DNA of 6,459 nucleotides from Lutibacter sp. UBA4458 (GTDB lineage Bacteria; Bacteroidota; Bacteroidia; Flavobacteriales; Flavobacteriaceae). The notes below the pieces were generated by a model. It made no database searches. It had not been told where the DNA came from and saw nothing but the letters and a program-made list of their open reading frames with translations. The stretch lies in the NCBI GenBank assembly GCA_002390165.1, contig DGOU01000083.1, positions 27,666-34,124 of the forward strand. Direction: 5' to 3'. Below, piece by piece: positions 1-6,444 of the stretch. A program made the translations under genes and the position numbers. Position 1 is the first letter of the stretch. Every line of letters starts with the position of its first letter.

Positions 1-417
1 ATAAATGAAGGAAATTACGTGCATTTTCCACAAGGTGTTAAAGATTATTTAAAATATTGCCAAGAAGAAAAAGAAGATAGACCTTTAACTTCTCGCTATA
101 TTGGCTCATTAGTATCCGATTTTCATAGAAATATGATTAAAGGAGGTATTTATTTATATCCAACAAGTACTAAAAGTCCTAAAGGTAAATTACGATTATT
201 ATACGAATGTAACCCAATGGCGTTTTTAGCAGAACAAGCAAACGGAAAAGCTAGTGATGGTTATCAGAGAATTCTAGATATAAAACCTACTGAATTGCAC
301 CAACGAGTTCCGTTTTTTTGCGGAAGCACTAATATGGTCTTAAAAGCAGAAGAATTTATGGCAAAATACCCTAACGATGCAAAGTACAATGAAGAGGAAG
401 AAGTTGTAAAGCAATAA
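1..417 (+). CDS. fbp: Class 1 fructose-1,6-bisphosphatase, C-terminal part (5' end outside window)
   Basis: This enzyme hydrolyses fructose 1,6-bisphosphate to fructose 6-phosphate and phosphate, the committed cytosolic step of gluconeogenesis. The frame is open from base 1, with [14 protein letters not shown] before the first ATG-like options, so the gene runs in from the left and that GTG/ATG region is not its start. About 138 residues are visible, roughly the last 40% of a family usually near 330 residues. The class 1 signature [12 protein letters not shown] is at 187-222; its Glu (codon 205-207) corresponds to a metal-binding acidic residue. [14 protein letters not shown] and GGIYLYP upstream, and QANGKASDG and LHQRVPFF downstream, match the family closely. 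The tail is acidic and lysine-containing ([11 protein letters not shown]). A gap of about 100 bases with a separate promoter separates it from the dismutase gene, so the two are probably independent units. Confidence 0.96.
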   Translation: MNEGNYVHFPQGVKDYLKYCQEEKEDRPLTSRYIGSLVSDFHRNMIKGGIYLYPTSTKSPKGKLRLLYECNPMAFLAEQANGKASDGYQRILDIKPTELHQRVPFFCGSTNMVLKAEEFMAKYPNDAKYNEEEEVVKQ

Positions 418-481
418 AATTTACCAATACAACTATAAAAACATTCGATTTTTAACAATGGTTTTCATTCGTTACCTTCAT

Positions 482-489
482 TATCTTTG
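482..489 (+). promoter_or_regulatory. Bacteroidota -7 promoter element for the dismutase gene
   Basis: TATCTTTG is an exact match to TAnnTTTG. It ends 30 bases before the dismutase ATG, which would leave a short A/T-only leader of about 20-25 bases. No clear TTTG -33 element is visible at the usual distance; only a T-rich stretch near 462-466 could serve. The motif and its place are seen directly; promoter activity is inferred. Confidence 0.6.
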
Positions 490-519
490 AAATATTAATT
501 TAAACTAAAAAATATTATT

Positions 520-1128
520 ATGGCTTTTGAACTACCAAAATTACCTTATGCTTTTGATGCATTAGAACCATATATTGATGCTAGAACTATGGAAATTCAT
601 AGCACAAAACACCACGTAGGCTACACAAATAATTTAAATAAAGCAATTGCTGGAACAGATTTAGATTCTAAATCTATTGAAGATATACTAACAAATTTAG
701 ATCCATCAAATACTGCGGTTAGAAATAATGGTGGAGGTTATTATAACCATCATTTATTCTGGAATGTAATGAACCCTGAAGGAAAAGGATATTTATCTGG
801 AGAATTAAAAGATGCTATTATTGCTGAATTTGGTTCTGTAGACGCTTTTAAAGATGCTTTTGCAAAAGCTGCTGCTACTAGATTTGGTTCTGGTTGGGCT
901 TGGCTTTGTGTTCATAAAGGAGGAAAAGTTGAAGTTTGCTCAACACCAAACCAAGATAATCCAATGACACCTGGTGTAAGTTGTGGTGGATTTCCAATTT
1001 TAACCTTAGATGTTTGGGAACACGCTTACTATTTAAAATATCAAAATAGAAGACCTGAATATATTGATGCCTTTTTTAACGTAATTAATTGGAATTATGT
1101 TGAAAAACTTTACGCTGAAAATAAATAA
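520..1128 (+). CDS. sodA: Fe/Mn-family superoxide dismutase, Mn-type by sequence
   Basis: The protein converts superoxide to oxygen and hydrogen peroxide. It has no signal peptide, so it should act in the cytoplasm. At 202 residues it is full family length. The expected metal ligands are His27 (MEIHSTKHH), His77 (YYNHHLFW), Asp164 and His168 (DVWEHAYY). The second-sphere glutamine is Gln145 in PNQDNP and the N-terminal counterpart is glycine (NNGGGYYNH), the pattern of Mn enzymes, whereas Fe enzymes carry that Gln near residue 70. Metal choice cannot be settled by sequence, because cambialistic members are known in Bacteroidota. Three cysteines (130, 140, 155) cluster in the C-terminal domain. 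The start is the first ATG after an A/T-rich leader and is followed by the usual opening [18 protein letters not shown]. The gene appears monocistronic, ending at a strong hairpin terminator. Confidence 0.97.
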   Translation: MAFELPKLPYAFDALEPYIDARTMEIHSTKHHVGYTNNLNKAIAGTDLDSKSIEDILTNLDPSNTAVRNNGGGYYNHHLFWNVMNPEGKGYLSGELKDAIIAEFGSVDAFKDAFAKAAATRFGSGWAWLCVHKGGKVEVCSTPNQDNPMTPGVSCGGFPILTLDVWEHAYYLKYQNRRPEYIDAFFNVINWNYVEKLYAENK

Positions 1129-1160
1129 GAATTTATACTTACTACTAAATAAAATCAAAT

Positions 1161-1187
1161 AAAAACCCGCTATTAGCGGGTTTTTTT
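1161..1187. terminator. Bidirectional rho-independent terminator between convergent genes
   Basis: The GC core CCCGC (1166-1170) pairs with GCGGG (1176-1180) and is flanked by A5 on the left and T7 on the right. The stem can extend through the A/T arms to 1161-1171 with 1175-1185, around a 3-base loop. On either strand the hairpin is followed by a run of T, so it can end the dismutase transcript (stop at 1128) and the PurF-like transcript (stop at 1214). Confidence 0.9.
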
Positions 1188-1213
1188 AAGTTCTAATTTA
1201 AAGAAATTTAAAT

Positions 1214-3112
1214 TTAATATGCTCTTTTATTACTTCCTTCGTAAAAATTAATAAAAGCATCATTTACCACTCTATTACCTCCAGGTGTTGGATAATCGCC
1301 TGTAAAATACCAGTCTCCTAAATGATTAGGAATGGCTTTATGTAAGTTTTCTACTGTTTGATAAACAATTTCAACTTCAGCATTAATTTTAGAAGTTTTA
1401 AGCATTTCAGCAATTTTATCTGAAATTTGTTCATTACTAAAAGGCTCATAAATTTTAACCACAGCATTTTTTATAGCAACATCTTCTAGCAATTGTTGCT
1501 GCTTGCAGTCCTTATAAACTTCGTCTAGAATATGGTTTTGATTGGTTTGGTTTAACAATTCTATAGCTGCTCTAAAAGCAATGAAATCGCCTAATTTAGC
1601 CATGTCAATACCATAACAATCTGGATATCGAATTTGTGGAGCTGAAGAAACTACTACTATTTTTTTGGGATGTAATCTGTCTAAAATTTTAATAATACTT
1701 TTCTTTAAAGTAGTTCCTCTAACAATACTATCGTCAATTATTACCAAATTATCCGTAGGTTTAACAATGCCATAAGTAACATCATAAACATGCCCAACTA
1801 AATCATCTCTACTGCTGTCATCTGCAATAAAAGTTCTTAATTTAGCGTCTTTTATAGCTAACTTTTCAAATCGAGGTCTTTCAGCTAAAATTTCCGTAAC
1901 TTTTTCAGAAGATAAACTTCGTTTACCATTTAAAATAATATCTGTTTTTTGTTCATTTAAAAAATCAACTGCGGCTTCACGCATGCCATAATACGAAGTT
2001 TCTGCGGTATTTGGTATGTAAGAAAAAACGGTGTTTTTAATATCATTATCAATTTTTTCAAGAATTTGTGGGAAAACTAATTTCCCTAAATTTTTTCGTT
2101 CTTGATAAATATCCGCATCACTTCCTCTAGAAAAGTAAATACGCTCAAACGAACAAGCTTTTTTAGGTAACGTTTCTTTTATTTTATTAGCAGTAACTTT
2201 TCCGCTACGCTTAATAATTAAGGCATTTCCTGGCTTTATTTCTTTAATATTATTTATAGGAACATTAAAAACAGTTTGTATAACTGGACGTTCAGAGGCA
2301 ACAACAACTACTTCATCATCTGCATAATAAAATGCTGGCCTAATACCTGCTGGATCTCTTAAAACAAACGCATCACCATGGCCTAATAAGCCAGCCATTG
2401 CATAACCTCCATCCCAGTTTTTAGCAGATTTTTTAAGTATTTTTTTTAAATTTAGTTTTTCTTCAATTATTGGAGATGCTTCTTTTTTAGAGTAGCCTTC
2501 TTTTTTTAATTCTTGATATAAATTTGCTGTTTCATCATCAATAAAATGGCCCATTTTTTCCATTACAGTAACCGTGTCGGTCATTTCTTTTGGGTGCTGA
2601 CCTATTTCAACCAAATCATTAAATAACCGTTTTGAATTGGTCATATTAAAATTTCCTGCTACAATTAAACTTTTATGCATCCAATTACTTTGGCGTAAAA
2701 ACGGATGAACGCTTTCAATACTATTTTTACCAAAAGTTCCATAACGCACGTGCCCTAAATATAAATTACCTAAGTATGGTGCATTTTCTAATTGCCATTG
2801 TACATCCTCTTTTTTATCAGGAAAAGCAGTATTTAAATTATTTAATCGGTTATTAATTTGTGCAAAAACATCTTGAATAGGCTGATTTGCATTAGATCTA
2901 ACTCTGCTTATATAACGAGTTCCAGGTTGCACGTTAAATTTAATACTTGCTAAACCGGCTCCGTCTTGACCACGATTATGTTGTTTTTCCATTAGCAGGT
3001 ACATTTTATTAAGTCCGTAAAATGCTGAACCGTATTTGTCTTTGTAAAACTGTAATGGTTTTAATAACCGAACCATTGCTATACCACATTCATGTTTAAT
3101 TGCGTCGCTCAT
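1214..3112 (-). CDS. purF: PurF-like amidophosphoribosyltransferase (long Bacteroidota form)
   Basis: The likely reaction is PRPP plus glutamine to 5-phosphoribosylamine, the first step of de novo purine synthesis, in the cytosol. It has 632 residues against about 470-505 for classical PurF. The N-terminal class II glutaminase domain shows Cys9 in HECGIA as nucleophile, RGQDGAG (47-53), GHVRYGT (120-126), AGNFNMTN (152-159) and TDT with Asp179. LRDPAGIRP lies at 251-259. The C-terminal phosphoribosyltransferase domain has SFERIYFSRGSD (321-332), the PRPP loop IIDDSIVRGTT (458-468), IRYPDCYGIDM (494-504) and FTGDYPTPGG (603-612). I start at MSDAIKHEC because a 14-residue longer frame would begin inside a terminator stem-loop. 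The eight residues before Cys9 would then be a propeptide or need removal. The Cys pair that helps bind the Fe-S cluster in Bacillus-type PurF is absent (WYFTGDYP). A paralogue with altered function is possible; the family call is secure. Confidence 0.86.
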   Translation of the reverse strand: MSDAIKHECGIAMVRLLKPLQFYKDKYGSAFYGLNKMYLLMEKQHNRGQDGAGLASIKFNVQPGTRYISRVRSNANQPIQDVFAQINNRLNNLNTAFPDKKEDVQWQLENAPYLGNLYLGHVRYGTFGKNSIESVHPFLRQSNWMHKSLIVAGNFNMTNSKRLFNDLVEIGQHPKEMTDTVTVMEKMGHFIDDETANLYQELKKEGYSKKEASPIIEEKLNLKKILKKSAKNWDGGYAMAGLLGHGDAFVLRDPAGIRPAFYYADDEVVVVASERPVIQTVFNVPINNIKEIKPGNALIIKRSGKVTANKIKETLPKKACSFERIYFSRGSDADIYQERKNLGKLVFPQILEKIDNDIKNTVFSYIPNTAETSYYGMREAAVDFLNEQKTDIILNGKRSLSSEKVTEILAERPRFEKLAIKDAKLRTFIADDSSRDDLVGHVYDVTYGIVKPTDNLVIIDDSIVRGTTLKKSIIKILDRLHPKKIVVVSSAPQIRYPDCYGIDMAKLGDFIAFRAAIELLNQTNQNHILDEVYKDCKQQQLLEDVAIKNAVVKIYEPFSNEQISDKIAEMLKTSKINAEVEIVYQTVENLHKAIPNHLGDWYFTGDYPTPGGNRVVNDAFINFYEGSNKRAY

Positions 3113-3140
3113 ACTTAAATAATTAGTAATAAAATTATAT

Positions 3141-3175
3141 AAAAAATTCCGCACACAGGCGGAATTTATTTTTTT
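3141..3175 (-). terminator. Hairpin terminator after the PfkB gene, in the leader of the PurF-like gene
   Basis: AAATTCCGC (3144-3152) and GCGGAATTT (3159-3167) form a perfect 9-bp stem with a 6-base loop. On the minus strand it begins just after the kinase stop codon (3174-3176) and runs into a U-rich stretch, TTTTTT at 3146 to 3141. The opposite strand also has T7 (3169-3175). The hairpin ends about 30 bases before the PurF-like ATG at 3112. It could be a plain terminator or a leaky or regulated attenuator for the downstream gene. No good TAnnTTTG element fits in the remaining leader. Confidence 0.75.
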
Positions 3176-4100
3176 AACTTAATTCTATATCAAATTGGGT
3201 TAACAATTTAAATTGTAATAATCGCTTCTGAATTTCATCGTGAGTTAAGTTTTCCATTCGCTCTGTTCCAAATTTCTCTACACAAAAGGAAGCTAAATTT
3301 GAACCAGAAATAACCGCACGTTTCATATTTTCAAATGAAATGTCTCCAGTTTGTGATAAATGTCCAATAAATCCTCCTGCAAAAGTATCTCCTGCTCCTG
3401 TAGGATCAAAAACCTCTTTTAGTGGTAATGCTGGAGCAAAAAACACATCGCCATTATTAAATAATAAGGCTCCATGTTCTCCTTTTTTAATAACCACAAA
3501 TTTTGGTCCCATTTTATGAATTTTTTGAGCAGCTTTAACTAACGAATATTCTCCAGATAGTTGCCTTGCTTCTTCATCGTTTATAGTAATTACATCAATT
3601 TTAGCAATTACTTCCATTAATTCATCTAAAGTATTATCCATCCAAAAATTCATGGTATCTAATACTACTAATTTTGGTCTAACAGGAATTTGTTTTATCA
3701 CTTCCATTTGAACCGTTGGGTGTAAATTACCCAACATTAAAAAATCGGTGTCTTTAAAATTTTCAGGTACAACTGGGTTAAAATCTGCTAATACATTTAA
3801 ATCGGTTACCAAAGTGTCCCTTACATTTAAATCGTTATGATATCTACCACTCCAAAAAAAAGTTTTTCCGTTTTCAACAATTTCAATACCTTCTGTATCA
3901 ATATTTTTATTGTTTAGTTTAGTTAAGTATTCTTTCGGAAAATCGCCACCAACAACAGATACAATTCCTGATTCTGCTCCAAATTTAGATGCTGAAAGAG
4001 AAATATAAGTTGCGGCACCTCCTAAAATTTTATCTGTTTTACCAAACGGTGTTTCAATAGCATCAAATGCAACCGTTCCTACAATTAATAGTTTACCCAT
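3174..4100 (-). CDS. PfkB/ribokinase-family sugar or nucleoside kinase
   Basis: This is a cytosolic ATP-dependent kinase of the ribokinase superfamily, full length at 308 residues. An N-terminal strand, LLIVGTVAFDAIETPFG, leads to the glycine pair of PfkB signature 1 (GGAATYISLSASKFG, 27-41). The NxxE motif involved in metal and phosphate handling is NDEE at 174-177. Signature 2, DPTGAGDTFAGGF, is at 232-244, with Asp238 as the expected catalytic base and GAGD forming the anion hole. Substrate is not readable: the usual ribokinase GGKGAN form is absent, and family members act on ribose, adenosine, other nucleosides or fructose phosphates. Its neighbour is a PRPP-using amidotransferase on the same strand, which makes a ribose or nucleoside substrate attractive but unproven. 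A complete TTTG/TAnnTTTG promoter lies upstream, and a hairpin terminator follows the stop. Confidence 0.9.
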   Translation of the reverse strand: MGKLLIVGTVAFDAIETPFGKTDKILGGAATYISLSASKFGAESGIVSVVGGDFPKEYLTKLNNKNIDTEGIEIVENGKTFFWSGRYHNDLNVRDTLVTDLNVLADFNPVVPENFKDTDFLMLGNLHPTVQMEVIKQIPVRPKLVVLDTMNFWMDNTLDELMEVIAKIDVITINDEEARQLSGEYSLVKAAQKIHKMGPKFVVIKKGEHGALLFNNGDVFFAPALPLKEVFDPTGAGDTFAGGFIGHLSQTGDISFENMKRAVISGSNLASFCVEKFGTERMENLTHDEIQKRLLQFKLLTQFDIELS

Positions 4101-4117
4101 AATTTAATTTAAATTCG

Positions 4118-4160
4118 CCTTTAAAATATATATATACCATCATATATTTTTTTTTAAAGG
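4118..4160. repeat. 9-bp inverted repeat in the divergent gap
   Basis: CCTTTAAAA at 4118-4126 is matched by its exact reverse complement TTTTAAAGG at 4152-4160, with a 25-base TA/T-rich spacer that can add further pairs. If the kinase transcript starts near 4172, the repeat would form a hairpin in its leader, ending about 17 bases before the ATG. It could instead be an operator for a dimeric regulator, upstream of the sufE -7 element. The repeat is seen directly; its function is unknown and the local AT richness raises the chance of coincidence. Confidence 0.45.
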
Positions 4161-4169
4161 TTGATGTGA

Positions 4170-4187
4170 TTATTTTTGCAAAAATAA
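4170..4187. promoter_or_regulatory. 18-bp perfect palindrome carrying TAnnTTTG on both strands
   Basis: TTATTTTTGCAAAAATAA reads the same on both strands. It therefore places TATTTTTG, an exact TAnnTTTG match, on the plus strand at 4171-4178 facing sufE and on the minus strand at 4186 to 4179 facing the kinase. The plus-strand element ends 18 bases before the sufE ATG. Its -33 region is only a T-run, not TTTG. Use as a shared promoter is inferred; the palindrome could also be a regulator site. Confidence 0.65.
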
Positions 4188-4208
4188 GTTTAAAAAATGA
4201 TTATCAAA
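4179..4208 (-). promoter_or_regulatory. Complete Bacteroidota-type promoter for the PfkB kinase gene
   Basis: On the minus strand, TTTG at 4208 to 4205 is followed by an 18-base spacer and then TATTTTTG at 4186 to 4179. This fits the flavobacterial -33/-7 pattern (TTG then TAnnTTTG). Transcription would start near 4172, leaving a leader of about 70 bases. The -33 element lies inside the first codons of sufE, so the two divergent genes overlap in control DNA. Confidence 0.6.
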
Positions 4209-4619
4209 GAAATACAAGAAGAAATTATTGAGGAGTTTTCTATGTTTGAAGATTGGATGGAACGCTACGAATATATTATTGAGATAGGTAAAACTACCCC
4301 GTTAATAGACGAATCTCAAAAAAAAGAGGAAAATTTAATAACTGGTTGCCAGTCAAAAGTTTGGTTACACTCTGAAATTAAAGAAGGCAAATTAATTTTT
4401 ACTGCCGATAGTGATGCTATTTTAACTAAAGGAATTGTTGGGCTACTTTTACGTGTTTTCAGCAATCATACTCCCAAGGAAATTTTAGAATCTGACACCG
4501 ACTTTATTGATGAAATTGGATTAAAAGAACATCTTTCTCCAACACGCGCAAATGGGTTAGTTTCTATGATAAAACAAATAAAATTATATGCTTTAGCATT
4601 TCAATCAAAATTAGGCTAA
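4197..4619 (+). CDS. sufE: SufE, sulfur acceptor of the SUF Fe-S cluster system
   Basis: SufE accepts persulfide sulfur from the cysteine desulfurase SufS, stimulates it, and passes the sulfur to the scaffold (SufB in the SufBCD complex), in the cytosol. The protein is 140 residues, normal family length. The catalytic cysteine is Cys51 in NLITGCQSKVWL, the most diagnostic motif, at the same number as in the E. coli protein. DADAILTKG-like sequence (DSDAILTKGIVGLLL, 71-85) and the C-terminal LSPTRANGLVSMIKQIK also match. It has only this one cysteine. The start codon follows an A-rich leader directly downstream of the palindromic -7 element. SufS and SufBCD are not in this window, so the cluster is split or continues elsewhere. 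The DUF59 gene follows after 51 bases. Confidence 0.95.
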   Translation: MIIKEIQEEIIEEFSMFEDWMERYEYIIEIGKTTPLIDESQKKEENLITGCQSKVWLHSEIKEGKLIFTADSDAILTKGIVGLLLRVFSNHTPKEILESDTDFIDEIGLKEHLSPTRANGLVSMIKQIKLYALAFQSKLG

Positions 4620-4625
4620 TAATTG

Positions 4626-4633
4626 TATATTTG
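4626..4633 (+). promoter_or_regulatory. Internal -7 promoter element before the DUF59 gene
   Basis: TATATTTG, followed by CA, matches TAnnTTTG exactly and lies 37 bases before the DUF59 start codon, just after the sufE stop. No TTTG is visible at the usual -33 distance; the nearest T-rich piece is near 4599-4602. It suggests that the DUF59-DUF2480 pair can be transcribed separately from sufE. Confidence 0.55.
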
Positions 4634-4670
4634 CACTTATTTAGAATGAATATAAAGAAAGATTTTTGAA

Positions 4671-4991
4671 ATGAATAGCGAACGTGTTCAAGATTTAGGT
4701 GAAAAAATAGTAGAGGTTTTAAAATCTATTTACGACCCTGAAATACCTGTAGATATTTTTGAATTAGGATTAATTTATGATGTTATGGTAAGTGAAAATA
4801 ATGACGTTAAAATATTAATGACCTTAACTTCACCTAATTGCCCAGTAGCTGAAACTTTGCCTGTTGAGGTAGAAGAAAAAGTAAAAGTAATTGAAGAAGT
4901 AAAAAATTGTGAAGTTGAAATTACTTTTGATCCTACATGGACTCAAGATATGATGAGTGAAGAAGCCAAATTAGAATTAGGATTTCTTTAA
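4671..4991 (+). CDS. MIP18/DUF59 family Fe-S cluster assembly protein (SufT-like)
   Basis: DUF59 (MIP18) proteins help mature Fe-S proteins; bacterial members are found with suf genes and are called SufT or PaaD-like. The 106-residue protein is essentially a single domain. Motifs in order are YDPEIPVDIFELGLIYDV (21-38), LMTLTSPNCPVAE (49-61) with the conserved Cys57, and EITFDPTWTQDMMSEEAKLELGF (83-105). A second cysteine, Cys80, is less typical. There is no signal peptide, so the protein should be cytosolic. The start ATG is preceded by an A-rich leader with no Shine-Dalgarno sequence. The gene lies between sufE and the DUF2480 gene, 13 bases from the latter, and this supports a role in the SUF pathway. 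Its exact client or step cannot be read from sequence. Confidence 0.93.
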   Translation: MNSERVQDLGEKIVEVLKSIYDPEIPVDIFELGLIYDVMVSENNDVKILMTLTSPNCPVAETLPVEVEEKVKVIEEVKNCEVEITFDPTWTQDMMSEEAKLELGFL

Positions 4992-5004
4992 AATGCTTTT
5001 TTAA

Positions 5005-5514
5005 ATGCCTGATGAAATTATAAATAGAGTTGCTAATAGCAGTTTAAAAACCATTGATCTTGAAGAATTTTATCCTTTAGGCGAACGAATTAGTATAGAT
5101 ATTAAACCTTGGCTTTTTAAGGGCTTTATTTTAAAAGAAAAAGAATTTAGAACTTCGTTAAAAAATTATAATTGGAGTGCTTATAAAAATAAATATATAG
5201 CACTTTATTGTTCTTCTGAAGCAATTATTCCATCTTGGGCTTATATGTTAATTGCAACTTATTTATTGCCTTTTGCAAAAAAAACAATTGTAGGAAGTTT
5301 ATTGGGACTTGAAAATGCTATTTTTCAAGAAATTATTACAAATTTTAATATAGAAGAGTATAAAAATAAGCCTGTTATTATTAAAGGCTGTGCCAATAAA
5401 CCAATTCCTGAAACGGCATATATTCAACTAATCGAAAAATTGCAACCAATAGCAAAATCCATTATGTTTGGTGAAGCTTGCTCATCTGTACCTCTTTATA
5501 AAAAAGTAAAATAA
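5005..5514 (+). CDS. DUF2480 family protein, function unknown, in a suf gene cluster
   Basis: I recognise the family from its opening EIINRVANSSLKTIDLEEFYP, the block IKPWLFKGFILKEKEFR (33-49), PSWAYMLIATYL (76-87) and the ending KSIMFGEACSSVPLYKK. It is known to me mainly from Bacteroidota and has no assigned function. The 169 residues contain exactly three cysteines, each in a motif-like setting: Cys69 (ALYCSSEA), Cys129 (IIKGCANKPIP) and Cys159 (FGEACSSVP). This could reflect metal, cluster or persulfide binding, but that is inference. There is no signal peptide and no convincing membrane span, though residues 76-90 are hydrophobic. The ATG is 13 bases after the DUF59 stop, so the two are almost certainly co-transcribed. 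No terminator is visible after it. Confidence 0.88.
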   Translation: MPDEIINRVANSSLKTIDLEEFYPLGERISIDIKPWLFKGFILKEKEFRTSLKNYNWSAYKNKYIALYCSSEAIIPSWAYMLIATYLLPFAKKTIVGSLLGLENAIFQEIITNFNIEEYKNKPVIIKGCANKPIPETAYIQLIEKLQPIAKSIMFGEACSSVPLYKKVK

Positions 5515-5574
5515 AAATGTGACTTATTAATTATTAATTGGTCTAATACTTTATAAACCTTTAAATTTAAAAAA

Positions 5575-6444
5575 ATGAAAAAATTAATTTTAATAGCACT
5601 TATATTAACTAGTGCTTTTACATTTGCACAAGACAAAAAAGAAGGTCCTAAAGAAGGTTGGACTAAAAAAGGAAATATTACCTTTTTATTTAATCAATCT
5701 GCATTTTCTGATTGGGTTACTGGTGGCGAAAACAATATTGCCGGTAATTTAGGCATCAATTACGATTTTAATTATCTTAAAGGAAATTTAACTTGGGATA
5801 ACAAAATTATTGCATCTTACGGTTTAACTAAAAGTAAAAACAGTTCTTTTGAAAAGAAAACCGATGACCGCTTTGAATTTAATTCTTTAGTAGGTAAAAA
5901 AGCCAAAGGGTTGTGGTATTACTCTGCATTTTTAAATTTCAAAACTCAATTTTCTAAAGGTTACGTTTATGGAACAGATGGCAATGGTGCTGAAACTAGA
6001 GCAGAATACACTAACTTTTTATCTCCAGCAAACTTATCCTTTGGACCTGGAATTTTATGGAAAAAAAGCGATAACTTAAAATTTAATATTGCTCCAGCAA
6101 CTGTTAAATTAGTAATTGTAGATAAAAATTTTACGTTACCTAACAATGCTTATTTTGGAGTTGACCAAGGAAAAAGTACTAGAGCTGAATTTGGATTTAA
6201 TGCTTCTGGATATGCTAAATTAACTTTAATGGAAAATGTTACTATGGAAAACATTTTAAATTTATATAGCAACTATTTAGAAGACCCTCAAAATGTGGAT
6301 ATAGATTATACTATGAATATTGTTATGAGTATTAATAAATATTTATCAACTAATTTCACTTTTCAAACCGTTTATGATGACAATGCTTTTCAAGGATTTC
6401 AAGTTAGAGAAGTGTTAGGTTTAGGTATAAATTACGGATTTTAG
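5575..6444 (+). CDS. DUF3078 family outer-membrane beta-barrel protein
   Basis: The 289-residue product has a classic signal peptide, MKKLILIALILTSAFTFA, with likely cleavage after Ala18 (TFA then Gln19). There is no lipobox and no cysteine anywhere. The mature part is rich in aromatic and alternating polar/nonpolar stretches, for example NLGINYDFNYLKGNLTWD and YYSAFLNFKTQF. It ends in LGLGINYGF with a terminal Phe, the usual last-strand signal of outer-membrane barrels. The block FNQSAFSDWVTGGENNIAGN (39-58) is typical of DUF3078. The role is unknown; transport or a structural role in the outer membrane is possible. It begins 60 bases after the DUF2480 stop on the same strand, so read-through from the suf cluster is possible, but no clear promoter or terminator settles this. 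Confidence 0.88.
   Translation: MKKLILIALILTSAFTFAQDKKEGPKEGWTKKGNITFLFNQSAFSDWVTGGENNIAGNLGINYDFNYLKGNLTWDNKIIASYGLTKSKNSSFEKKTDDRFEFNSLVGKKAKGLWYYSAFLNFKTQFSKGYVYGTDGNGAETRAEYTNFLSPANLSFGPGILWKKSDNLKFNIAPATVKLVIVDKNFTLPNNAYFGVDQGKSTRAEFGFNASGYAKLTLMENVTMENILNLYSNYLEDPQNVDIDYTMNIVMSINKYLSTNFTFQTVYDDNAFQGFQVREVLGLGINYGF

Noticed and set aside
264..458. Minus-strand open frame of 64 codons
   Set aside because: It overlaps the well-supported bisphosphatase gene on the other strand, has a low-complexity serine/phenylalanine-rich product, and lacks any recognisable motif.
437..465. Imperfect hairpin AAAACATT / AATGGTTTT after the bisphosphatase gene, considered as a terminator
   Set aside because: The stem is AT-only apart from one or two pairs, needs a bulge, and is not followed by a T run.
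3113..3154. A 14-residue N-terminal extension of the PurF-like protein (MRNFLYNFITNYLS)
   Set aside because: The longer start lies in the loop of the terminator hairpin and the extension reads through its stem and T-run. MSDAIKHECGIA is the natural start and puts the nucleophilic Cys near the N-terminus.
4161..4178. TTG at 4161-4163 as the -33 element for the plus-strand sufE promoter
   Set aside because: It is only 7 bases from the -7 element, far too close for the usual spacing.
5538..5569. TTG with TAAATTTA 21 bases later, considered as a promoter for the DUF3078 gene
   Set aside because: The -7 element has a mismatch at the key final G, and the predicted transcript start would fall on the start codon.
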